This document shows, one piece after another, positions 27,458-35,013 of a stretch of 64,000 nucleotides of DNA. Positions within the stretch are counted from its first letter, which is position 1. Each line of letters opens with the position of its first letter. This DNA is from Vicinamibacterales bacterium. GTDB lineage: Bacteria > Acidobacteriota > Vicinamibacteria > Vicinamibacterales > 2-12-FULL-66-21. Under the pieces are notes generated by a model. The model saw only the letters and a list, made by a program, of their open reading frames with translations, was not told where the DNA came from and made no database searches. Location: positions 1-64,000 of the forward strand of contig DASXLB010000042.1 of the NCBI GenBank assembly GCA_036496585.1. Direction: 5' to 3'. The translations under genes and the position numbers were made by a program.

Positions 27458-28695
27458 CCGCGCGTCGGTGGATTGGCGCGTGCGTCATCGTCGGATTCGC
27501 GCTGCGGAGCGTCTTCGCGCTGGTCTACTGGAGCGGCAAGCCGCTGACCCACGACGAACAGGAGTACCTGGCGCTGGCGCGCAGCCTGGCGCGCGGCGCC
27601 GGGTACGCCTATCCGCCGGACTCGGCGGATGCCGGCACCGGCCAGCAGTTCGGCCGTGCCCCGGGCTATCCGGCCTTCCTGTCGACGTTCGTCGCGCCGG
27701 TGCCGGTCGAGCACGTGCCGCGACGGGTGCAGGTCGTCCAGAGCGCGCTCGGCGCGGCCGGCGTGTGGCTGATCGCGCTCCTGGCATTCCGCGCCGGCGG
27801 CCGCCGCGCCGGCGTCGCGGCGGCGGCGATCGCTGCCGTCTACCCTCCTCTCGTCTGGACGCCGTCCTACGCACTCACCGAGACGTTGTTCTCGACCGTT
27901 GCGCTGGGCGTCGCCGTCATCCTGCAGCCGCGCCGGGATGGAATTCCCAAGACGGCGGCAGCGGCGGCTGGGCTTGGAACGGGCGCCGCCATCCTGATTC
28001 GCCCCGCCATGGTGTTCTTTCTGCCGCTGGCGGTCGCGTGGATGGTGGCCAGACGTGCGTATGTCGCGGCGGCAGTGCTGGTCGTCACCGCCGTTCTCGT
28101 CGTACTGCCCTGGACACTTCGCAACCACCGCGTCTACGGGCGCTGGATCGCCGTCGCCTCCGAAGGCGGCGTGACATTTTGGACGGGCAACCATCCGCTG
28201 GCGAAGGGGGACGGCGACCTCGCGGCCAATCCCGACCTCAAGCGCGCCGACCTCGCCTTCCGTGCCGCGCACCCCGAGTTGACGCCCGAGCAGCTCGAGC
28301 CGCTCTACTATCGCGACGCGTTCGCGTGGATCCGCGCCAACCCGGGCGGATGGCTCGCGCTCGAATCGCGCAAGGCCTTCTTCACAGTGGTTCCGGCCGG
28401 ACCATCGTATTTGGTACACTCATCGAAGTACGTGGCGGCGTCCGCCGTGTCCTACACCATCGTCGCGCTCGCCGCTGTCGGGGGCGTGCGGCGCTGGCGC
28501 GCGCGGGGACGGCTCCAGTCGAGCTCGGCGCCCGTCGCGCTGTGGCTGATGGCCGCCGCGACGATCCTCTCGGGACTCGTCTTTTTTCCGCAGGAGCGGT
28601 TCCGGCTGCCGATCGTCGATCCGGCGCTCATCGTGACTGCCGCCTTGCTCTGGACCGATACGCATGAACGTGCTCGTCGTCACGCCGACCTATAA
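27454..28695 (+). CDS. GT-C membrane glycosyltransferase (ArnT/GT39-like)
   Basis: A 413-residue polytopic membrane protein with roughly nine to ten helices. The first outer loop carries an acidic pair in PLTHDEQEYLALARSLARG, the typical catalytic Asp-Glu position of GT-C enzymes that use polyprenyl-phosphate-sugar donors outside the inner membrane. WTGNHPLAKGDGDLAANPD and the C-terminal FPQERFRLPIVDP match families annotated as glycosyltransferase family 39 protein. It starts with GTG at 27454, overlapping the preceding GT2 by 4 bp, which suggests the GT2 makes its donor. Confidence 0.78.
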   Translation: MTARRWIGACVIVGFALRSVFALVYWSGKPLTHDEQEYLALARSLARGAGYAYPPDSADAGTGQQFGRAPGYPAFLSTFVAPVPVEHVPRRVQVVQSALGAAGVWLIALLAFRAGGRRAGVAAAAIAAVYPPLVWTPSYALTETLFSTVALGVAVILQPRRDGIPKTAAAAAGLGTGAAILIRPAMVFFLPLAVAWMVARRAYVAAAVLVVTAVLVVLPWTLRNHRVYGRWIAVASEGGVTFWTGNHPLAKGDGDLAANPDLKRADLAFRAAHPELTPEQLEPLYYRDAFAWIRANPGGWLALESRKAFFTVVPAGPSYLVHSSKYVAASAVSYTIVALAAVGGVRRWRARGRLQSSSAPVALWLMAAATILSGLVFFPQERFRLPIVDPALIVTAALLWTDTHERARRHADL

Positions 28696-29428
28696 CGAAC
28701 GGGACAACCTGCCGCTGCTCGTCGACGGCGTGCTCGCGCACGACGGCATCCGCCTGCTGGTGGTCGACGACGGGTCGCCCGACGGCACCGGCGCGATCGC
28801 CGACGGGCTGGCGCAGCGGCACCCGGGCCGGATCGAGGTGATGCACCGCACCGGACCGCGCGGGCTCGGCCGCTCCTACGTCGACGGGTTGCTGCACGCC
28901 CTGCAGCAGGGCACCGCCGACTACATCTGTCAGATGGACTGCGACCTGTCGCACGATCCCTCGTACCTGCCGTCGCTCGTCGCCGCCGCCGCATCGCACG
29001 ACCTGGTGATCGGCTCGCGCTACATGAACGGCGGCGTCAGCGTGGTGAACTGGCCGATCAGCCGCATCCTGCTCAGCGCCTTCGGCAACCGCTACATCCG
29101 GCTCATCACGAAACTCTCGGCCAGCGACTGCACGAGCGGCTACCGCTGCTGGCGGCGCGAGGCGCTGGCGCAGCTGCCGATCGGCGCGATGGTGTCTGAC
29201 GGCTACTCGTTTCTCGTCGAGATGCTCTACGAAGCCAAGCAGCGGCGTTTCCGTATCGGCGAGGTGCCGATCATCTTCGTCGAACGCCGGCTCGGCCAGT
29301 CGAAGCTGTCGAAGAGCGTCCTGATGGAATCGCTGTTGATGCCGTGGCGGCTCGTGCTGCGAGGTCTGCGCCCCGCCGTACGTCCGGCAGCCGAGCCCGG
29401 CGGGGCGAAGCCTTCCGGACAGATCTGA
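28664..29428 (+). CDS. polyprenol monophosphomannose synthase-like GT2
   Basis: A 254-residue soluble GT2 close to dolichol/polyprenol-phosphate mannose synthase. Motifs are VLVVTPTYNERDNLPLLVDG, VVDDGSPDGTGAIAD, MDCDLSHDPSYLP as the metal-binding DxD region, GSRYMNGG, DCTSGYRCWRREAL, and the C-terminal FVERRLGQSKLS segment. It lacks membrane helices, as in the short DPM1 class. It likely supplies polyprenyl-phosphate-linked sugar to GT-C enzymes in the locus; the sugar is inferred only from the family. The ATG at 28664 overlaps the preceding GT-C gene by 32 bp. Confidence 0.87.
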   Translation: MNVLVVTPTYNERDNLPLLVDGVLAHDGIRLLVVDDGSPDGTGAIADGLAQRHPGRIEVMHRTGPRGLGRSYVDGLLHALQQGTADYICQMDCDLSHDPSYLPSLVAAAASHDLVIGSRYMNGGVSVVNWPISRILLSAFGNRYIRLITKLSASDCTSGYRCWRREALAQLPIGAMVSDGYSFLVEMLYEAKQRRFRIGEVPIIFVERRLGQSKLSKSVLMESLLMPWRLVLRGLRPAVRPAAEPGGAKPSGQI

Positions 29429-29430
29429 AC

Positions 29431-30663
29431 ATGCGCCACGTCGTCGTGATGGTGACGACGTCGTATCCCCGCTTTCCCGGGGACTCGGTCGGCACGTTCA
29501 TGGAACCGATCGCGAAGAGCGTGGCGGCGCGCGGCCACGAAGTGCACGTCGTCGCGCCCTGGCATCCTCGCATCACGCGCGGCCGGGTCGAGGACGGTGT
29601 CTTCTTCCACTTCTTCAAGTACGCACCGGTCGCGGCGTTGAACGTCTTCGGCTACGCCGCGGGACTGCAGGCGGATGTGCGCGTGCGCAAAGCGGCCTGG
29701 ATGGCGGCACCGCTGGCGCTCGCCAGCGGCTGGTTCAAGGCGATGCGCGTCGCACAGAAGCGGCGCGCCACGGTCCTGCACGGACACTGGGTGGTGCCGG
29801 GCGGACTGATCGCGGCCGCGGCTGGCCTGTCGCGGCCGCTCGTCGTCAGCCTGCACGGCTCTGACGTGTTCGTCGCCGAACGGTCGCGCCTGGTGCGGCA
29901 GGCGGCTCGCGGCGTGTTCCACCGTGCCGGGTTCGTCACGGCCTGCAGCGCCGATCTGGCGGCGCGGGCGGCCGGCCTCGGCGCGGCGACCGATCGCCTG
30001 GAGGTCGTCCCCTACGGCGTCGACAGCGTCCGGTTCCGTCCGTCGGCCGAAGTGCGGGCGCGGCTGCGCGCGTCGGCCGGCATCGATGCGGCCGAACCCG
30101 TGGTCGTCACCGCCGGCAGGCTCGTCCGCAAGAAGGGGTTCGAGTACCTGATTGCGGCGCTGCCGTTGATGGCCGCGTCCGTCCGGCTGGTGATCGCCGG
30201 CGGCGGCGATCTCGATGCCGAGCTGCGGGAGAGGGCGACCGCGGCGGGCGTCGCCAGCCGCGTGCGCTTCCTCGGCGACGTGACGCAGGACGAGGTCGCG
30301 GACTGGTTCGCCGCCGCCGACGTCGCGGTGGTGCCATCGGTGCGCGACGACAGCGGCAACGTCGATGGCCTGCCCAACACGGTGCTCGAGGCGCTCGCGT
30401 CGGCCACGCCGGTGGTGGCGACGTCCGCCGGCGGGATCGGCAGCGTTGTCGAAGACGGCGACACCGGCGTGGTGGTGCCGGAGCGCGACCCGGCGTCACT
30501 GGCGCGCGCGATTACCGGGCTGCTCGCCGACCGCGTCGGCGGCGTGCGGCTCGGGGCGCAGGCACGGGTCCGCGTCACGGCGCGGTTCGGGTGGTCCGCT
30601 GCAGCGGAGCGCTTCGAGTCAGCCTACGATCGCGCCCTTGCCTTCAACTCAGCGACCACATAA
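29431..30663 (+). CDS. glycosyltransferase family 4
   Basis: A 410-residue GT-B enzyme. It starts MRHVVVMVTTSYPRFPGDSVGTF, a pattern common among GT4 proteins of exopolysaccharide clusters, with VLHGHWVVPGG and VVSLHGSDVFV in the acceptor half. The donor half has VVTAGRLVRKKGFEYLIAAL, LVIAGGGDLDAEL and the E-x7-E region in VDGLPNTVLEALASATPVV. It follows the GT2 by 2 bp. An open frame continues upstream, but the ATG at 29431 gives the family-typical N-terminus. Confidence 0.85.
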   Translation: MRHVVVMVTTSYPRFPGDSVGTFMEPIAKSVAARGHEVHVVAPWHPRITRGRVEDGVFFHFFKYAPVAALNVFGYAAGLQADVRVRKAAWMAAPLALASGWFKAMRVAQKRRATVLHGHWVVPGGLIAAAAGLSRPLVVSLHGSDVFVAERSRLVRQAARGVFHRAGFVTACSADLAARAAGLGAATDRLEVVPYGVDSVRFRPSAEVRARLRASAGIDAAEPVVVTAGRLVRKKGFEYLIAALPLMAASVRLVIAGGGDLDAELRERATAAGVASRVRFLGDVTQDEVADWFAAADVAVVPSVRDDSGNVDGLPNTVLEALASATPVVATSAGGIGSVVEDGDTGVVVPERDPASLARAITGLLADRVGGVRLGAQARVRVTARFGWSAAAERFESAYDRALAFNSATT

Positions 30664-30678
30664 CATTCTCGCGATTCG

Positions 30679-31413
30679 ATGAAGACCGAGGGGCCCGCGA
30701 CGGGTCTGAGCATTTTCTTTCCCGCCTACAACGACAGCGGGACGATCGCGAGCCTGGTGATCACGGCCCTTCGAACGGCGCGCACGCTGACCCCCGACTA
30801 CGAAGTGATCGTGGTCAACGACGGCAGCAAGGACGGGACCGCCGAGATCCTGGCCGAGCTCGCGAGCATCTATCCGCAGGTGCGGATCGTGCATCACCTG
30901 ACCAACCGCGGCTACGGCGGGGCGTTGCGCAGCGGCTTCGCAACGGCGACCCGCGAGCGGATCTTCTACACCGACGGCGACGCGCAGTACGATCCGGCGG
31001 AGATGGCGCTGCTGTGGGGCCGTTTCGACGACTCGGTCGACATGGTGAACGGCTACAAAATCAGCCGCTCCGATCCGCTGCACCGGATCGTCATCGGGCG
31101 CATCTACCACCATACCGTGAAGCTCCTCTTCGGACTCACCGTGCGCGACGTCGACTGCGACTTCCGGATGATGCGCCGCGCGATCTTCGACACGGTGCAT
31201 CTCGAGAAGAACAGCGGCGTCATCTGCCTCGAGATGATGAAGAAGATCACCGACGCCGGATTCCGGATCGCGGAAGTGCCGGTGCACCACTATCACCGCG
31301 CCTACGGCAAGTCGCAGTTCTTCAACTTCAAGCGCCTGTTCCGGACGGCGATCGACGTCTTCAACCTGTGGTACGCGCTGGTCATCCGCCGCGAGCACCT
31401 CCATGAGCGCTGA
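30679..31413 (+). CDS. glycosyltransferase family 2 (polyprenol-phosphate type)
   Basis: A 244-residue GT2 without clear membrane helices. Motifs include LSIFFPAYNDSGTIASLV, VIVVNDGSKDGTAEIL, NRGYGGALRSGF, TDGDAQYDPAEM with the DxD pair, and DVDCDFRMMRRA. The central NRGYGGAL and DAQYD features are typical of DPM-like enzymes. The C-terminal HHYHRAYGKSQFFNFKRL resembles the acceptor segment in that class. The next gene begins within its last 11 bp. Confidence 0.82.
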   Translation: MKTEGPATGLSIFFPAYNDSGTIASLVITALRTARTLTPDYEVIVVNDGSKDGTAEILAELASIYPQVRIVHHLTNRGYGGALRSGFATATRERIFYTDGDAQYDPAEMALLWGRFDDSVDMVNGYKISRSDPLHRIVIGRIYHHTVKLLFGLTVRDVDCDFRMMRRAIFDTVHLEKNSGVICLEMMKKITDAGFRIAEVPVHHYHRAYGKSQFFNFKRLFRTAIDVFNLWYALVIRREHLHER

Positions 31414-32512
31414 CAACGCCGGCCGCGTTCCGTTCCTCGACCTGCGTCCGCACGAGGATCGCGCCGACGTCGAAGCCGCGATCGCACGGGTGCTCGGCCG
31501 CGGCTGGTTCGTGCTGGGCCCCGAGCTGGAGGGGTTCGAGCAGGGGTTCGCGCGCGCCGTCGGCGCCAGGCATGCCGTCGGCGTCGGCACCGGCACCGAT
31601 GCGATCGCGCTGGCGCTGCGCGCGATCGGGATCGGGCCCGGCGACGAGGTGATCACGGCCCCGCTGTCGGCGGCGTTCTCGGCGCTCGCCGTGCTCATGA
31701 CGGGAGCGCGGCCGGTCTTCGCCGACATCGACGCCGATCGCCTGACGCTCGATGCGCGCGCCGCGGCCGCCGCGATCACGCCGCGCACCCGCGCGATCAT
31801 GCCGGTTCATCTTTACGGCCAGGCCGCCGACATGGCGGCGATCGTGGCGGTCGCCGAGCAGTACGGCCTGGCCGTCGTCGAAGACTGCTGTCAGGCGCAC
31901 CTGGCGACCTGCGGCGGGCGGCCGGTCGGTTCGTTCGGCGTCGCGGCCGCGTACAGCTTCTATCCGACGAAGAACCTCGGGGCGCTCGGCGACGGCGGCG
32001 CGATCACCGTCAACGACGATGCGCTGGCCGGCCGCCTGCGGCGTTTGCGCAACGGCGGCCAGTCGAGCCGCTACGAGCACGCCGAGTTTGGCGTGAATTC
32101 GCGGCTGGACGAGCTCCAGGCCGCCGTGCTCTCGGCTCGCCTGGCGTGGCTGCCGCGCTGGACGGCTGAACGGCGCGCCCTCGCGGCGGACTACCGGCGC
32201 CGCCTGCCCGGCGCGCCGGTCGTGGTGCCGCCCGAGTGCGATCCCGGCCACGCCTATCACCTCTTCCCGGTGCGGAGCGCCGATCGAACCGGCGTCCAGG
32301 CGCACCTGAGGCGGCACGGCATCGAGACGCTCGTTCACTATCCCGTTCCGATTACGCGTCAGCCGGCGCTGGCCGCCGCCCACCCCGCCGAGTGCCCGGT
32401 CGCCGATCGCGTCTGCGCCGAGGTGTTCTCGCTGCCGCTCCATCCCGGTCTGCCGGCCGACGCCGTGGCGCTCGTCGCCGACGCTCTGCACGCCTGTCCG
32501 GCGCAGACCTGA
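31403..32512 (+). CDS. DegT/DnrJ/EryC1/StrS-family sugar aminotransferase
   Basis: A 369-residue PLP-dependent aminotransferase that makes amino sugars from 3- or 4-keto nucleotide sugars. It starts RVPFLDLRPHEDRADVEAAI and has GRGWFVLGPELEGFE, the GTGTDAIALALRA PLP-phosphate segment, DCCQAHLAT, and the PLP lysine Lys190 in FYPTKNLGALGDGGA. GIETLVHYPVPITRQPA is the C-terminal hallmark. It implies that the glycan contains an amino sugar. A partner 4,6-dehydratase may be the epimerase-like gene at 40524 or lie elsewhere. Confidence 0.9.
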   Translation: MSADNAGRVPFLDLRPHEDRADVEAAIARVLGRGWFVLGPELEGFEQGFARAVGARHAVGVGTGTDAIALALRAIGIGPGDEVITAPLSAAFSALAVLMTGARPVFADIDADRLTLDARAAAAAITPRTRAIMPVHLYGQAADMAAIVAVAEQYGLAVVEDCCQAHLATCGGRPVGSFGVAAAYSFYPTKNLGALGDGGAITVNDDALAGRLRRLRNGGQSSRYEHAEFGVNSRLDELQAAVLSARLAWLPRWTAERRALAADYRRRLPGAPVVVPPECDPGHAYHLFPVRSADRTGVQAHLRRHGIETLVHYPVPITRQPALAAAHPAECPVADRVCAEVFSLPLHPGLPADAVALVADALHACPAQT

Positions 32513-33603
32513 TGCGCGTGCGCCGGGCCCTGCTGTTCCTGGTGATCGCGGCGCTGCAGTTCGCGGTGTTCGAAGTGGCGCTACGCGTCTGGGGACACTC
32601 GGAAGCGGCCCCCTCATTCGAGACGCTGTTCGTACCGGACCGCGCGATTGGTTACCGGCTGCGGCCGAACGCCCGCACGCGCTACGTCACGGCCGAGTTC
32701 GACACCCAGATTGTCATCAACCCGCAGGGCGTCCGCGACGATCAGCCGATCGGCCCGAAGCCGGCGAACGAACGGCGGATCGTGGTGCTCGGCGACTCGC
32801 TGGTCCTCTCAGTCCAGGTCGACGCGCGCCAGACCTTCTGCCGCCTGCTCGAAGCGCGCCTGAACGCCGGCGGCGGCGCGACGCGGTATCGCGTCATCAA
32901 CGCCGGCGTGCAGGGCTACGGCCCGATCGAGGAGCTGCTCTTCTTCCGCGAGATCGTGCGCGCCTTCGAGCCGGATCTGGTCATCGAGACGATCTTCGTC
33001 GGCAACGACGCCGAAGACGCGTTCGGTTCGCAGGGCCGACTCGCAGGCACGTCGCGCGCCACCAGCGACGCGGTGTCGGACTCGATCGTCGCGCGGCTGC
33101 GCCGCACCGTCCGCCGCAGCCTGGTGCTGCAGGTACTCCGGCTTCGCGTCGTGTCGGTCACCGACCGCATGTCGAACTGGCGGTCGCCGCCGGAGCCGCC
33201 GCTCCAGACCTACGCGGAGCGGCCGGCGGCGCGGATCGGCGAGGGCCTGCGCCTCTCCGTCGACTGTGTCAGGCAGATCGCCAACGACGCCGCCGCCTCG
33301 GGTGCGCGGACGATGGTAATGCTGATGCCGGCGCGCTTCCAGGTGGACGACGCCGACTACGGCCGGCTGAAGGACATCGTCGCGGGTGCCGGCGGCAGTC
33401 TGCTACGCGACGCGGCGACGGCACGGTTCGCCGACGCGCTGCGGCCGCTCGGGCTGCCGGAGTTCGACGCGCTGCCGGCGCTCCGCGCTTCCCTGCCAGG
33501 ACCCGACGTGTTCTTCCAGCAGACGGTTCACCTCACGCCGCGCGGCCACGAGATCGTCGCCGTCGCGCTCGAACGGTTCCTCCGCGGCCAGGGCCTGCTC
33601 TAA
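32512..33603 (+). CDS. membrane-anchored SGNH/GDSL hydrolase-like protein
   Basis: A 363-residue protein with an N-terminal membrane anchor (about 5-24) and an exported SGNH domain. Block I is VVLGDSLVLSVQV with the catalytic Ser, block II/III includes INAGVQGYGPIEE and FVGNDAEDAF, and block V is TVHLTPRGHEIVAVAL with the catalytic His. The Asp normally three residues before this His appears replaced by Gln. Proteins of this type beside an MBOAT protein act as AlgJ/AlgX-like acetyl carriers or esterases in glycan O-acetylation. The ATG at 32512 overlaps the aminotransferase stop (TGATG), and the MBOAT gene follows after 3 bp. Confidence 0.8.
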   Translation: MRVRRALLFLVIAALQFAVFEVALRVWGHSEAAPSFETLFVPDRAIGYRLRPNARTRYVTAEFDTQIVINPQGVRDDQPIGPKPANERRIVVLGDSLVLSVQVDARQTFCRLLEARLNAGGGATRYRVINAGVQGYGPIEELLFFREIVRAFEPDLVIETIFVGNDAEDAFGSQGRLAGTSRATSDAVSDSIVARLRRTVRRSLVLQVLRLRVVSVTDRMSNWRSPPEPPLQTYAERPAARIGEGLRLSVDCVRQIANDAAASGARTMVMLMPARFQVDDADYGRLKDIVAGAGGSLLRDAATARFADALRPLGLPEFDALPALRASLPGPDVFFQQTVHLTPRGHEIVAVALERFLRGQGLL

Positions 33604-33606
33604 GCC

Positions 33607-35013
33607 GTGGTCTTCAATTCGCTGTCGTTCGTCTGGTTCTTCGCGATCGTCTACGCGCTCTACCGCGTGCTGCCGCACCGCGGCCAGAACTGGCTGCTGC
33701 TGGTGGCGAGCTATTACTTCTATGCGGCGTGGGACTACCGGTTCCTGGCGCTGCTGCTCGCCTCGACAGCGGTCGACTACGCCTGCGGCCGCGCGCTCGG
33801 CCGCGTCGAGCGCGCCGGCGCCCGCCGTTCGATTCTCGTCGCCAGCATCACCTTCAACCTGACGCTGCTCGGCTTCTTCAAGTACTTCAACTTCTTCGCC
33901 GCCAACCTGGAGCTGCTGTTCACGGCAGTCGGCTGGCACCTCGACTTCGTGACGGTCCGCGTGCTCCTGCCGATCGGCATCTCGTTCTATACGTTCGTCA
34001 CGATGAGCTACGTGATCGACGTCTACCGCCGCGAGATCGAACCGTCGCGCAACCTCGTCGACTTCGCGGTGTTCGTGGCCTATTTTCCGCATCTGGTGGC
34101 CGGACCGATCCTGCGCGCGACGGCGCTCCTGCCGCAGATCGCGCGCCCGCGCCAGATCACCGCCGCACAGATGCGCGAGGGCGCGTGGCTCGTCGCCTGG
34201 GGCTTTTTCCAGAAGGTCTTCGTCGCCGACAACCTCGCGCCGCTCGCGTCTCACGTGTTTGGATCGACCACGCCGCAGGCGGGGATCAACGTGCTGCTGG
34301 CGGTCTACGCCTTCGCGTTTCAGATCTACGGCGATTTTGCCGGCTATTCGAACATCGCGCGCGGCATCTCGAAATGGATGGGCATCGAGCTCATCGAGAA
34401 CTTCCGCTTCCCGTACCTGGTCCTGACCCCCTCGGGGTTCTGGCGCAACTGGCACATCAGCCTGTCAACGTGGCTGCGCGACTACCTCTATATTCCGCTC
34501 GGGGGAAACCGCCGCGGTCCGGCGCGCACGCGCCGCAATCTGCTGCTGACGATGCTGCTGGGCGGGCTGTGGCACGGCGCCGCATGGACCTTCGCCCTGT
34601 GGGGGCTCTATCAGGGGCTGCTGCTCATCCTCTACCGCCCATTCGAGGCGGCGTTCGCGGCGCTCGACAACCGCCTGGCGCGATTTGGCGCGTGGTTCGT
34701 GATGTTCCACCTGACCTGCTTCGGCTGGCTGATCTTCCGCGCGACGTCCCTGCGGGCGGCGATTGCGCTGACCCGCAGCGTCGTTGCGACGTTCCATCCG
34801 CGCGCGGTCGACGTCGGCGGCCTGCTCGTGCCGCTCCTGCTCTTCACGGCGCCGCTGCTCGCCATCCACGCGATCGAAGCGCGCGCCGACGATCTGCTCG
34901 TGGTGCCGCGGCTCTGGACTCCGTTGCGCTACACCATTTACGCTGCGACTCTTTATTTGATCTTCCTGTTCGGCAATTTCGGCGGCGCTGATTTCATCTA
35001 TTTTCAGTTCTGA
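33607..35013 (+). CDS. MBOAT-family O-acyltransferase (AlgI/DltB-like)
   Basis: A 468-residue polytopic membrane protein. Family hallmarks are FNSLSFVWFFAIVYALYRVL at the N-terminus, LPIGISFYTFVTMSYVIDVY, YFPHLVAGPILRATALLPQ, FRFPYLVLTPSGFWRNWHIS, LSTWLRDYLYIPLGGNRRG, and the catalytic His in GGLWHGAAWTF. It moves acetyl groups across the membrane for glycan O-acetylation, as AlgI does for alginate. The preceding SGNH gene is the likely periplasmic partner. The start is GTG at 33607. Confidence 0.9.
   Translation: MVFNSLSFVWFFAIVYALYRVLPHRGQNWLLLVASYYFYAAWDYRFLALLLASTAVDYACGRALGRVERAGARRSILVASITFNLTLLGFFKYFNFFAANLELLFTAVGWHLDFVTVRVLLPIGISFYTFVTMSYVIDVYRREIEPSRNLVDFAVFVAYFPHLVAGPILRATALLPQIARPRQITAAQMREGAWLVAWGFFQKVFVADNLAPLASHVFGSTTPQAGINVLLAVYAFAFQIYGDFAGYSNIARGISKWMGIELIENFRFPYLVLTPSGFWRNWHISLSTWLRDYLYIPLGGNRRGPARTRRNLLLTMLLGGLWHGAAWTFALWGLYQGLLLILYRPFEAAFAALDNRLARFGAWFVMFHLTCFGWLIFRATSLRAAIALTRSVVATFHPRAVDVGGLLVPLLLFTAPLLAIHAIEARADDLLVVPRLWTPLRYTIYAATLYLIFLFGNFGGADFIYFQF

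Noticed and set aside
28408..28422. TGGTACACT promoter-like sequence inside the GT-C gene
   Set aside because: It lies in the middle of a coding region, far from the next start, so it is treated as a chance match.
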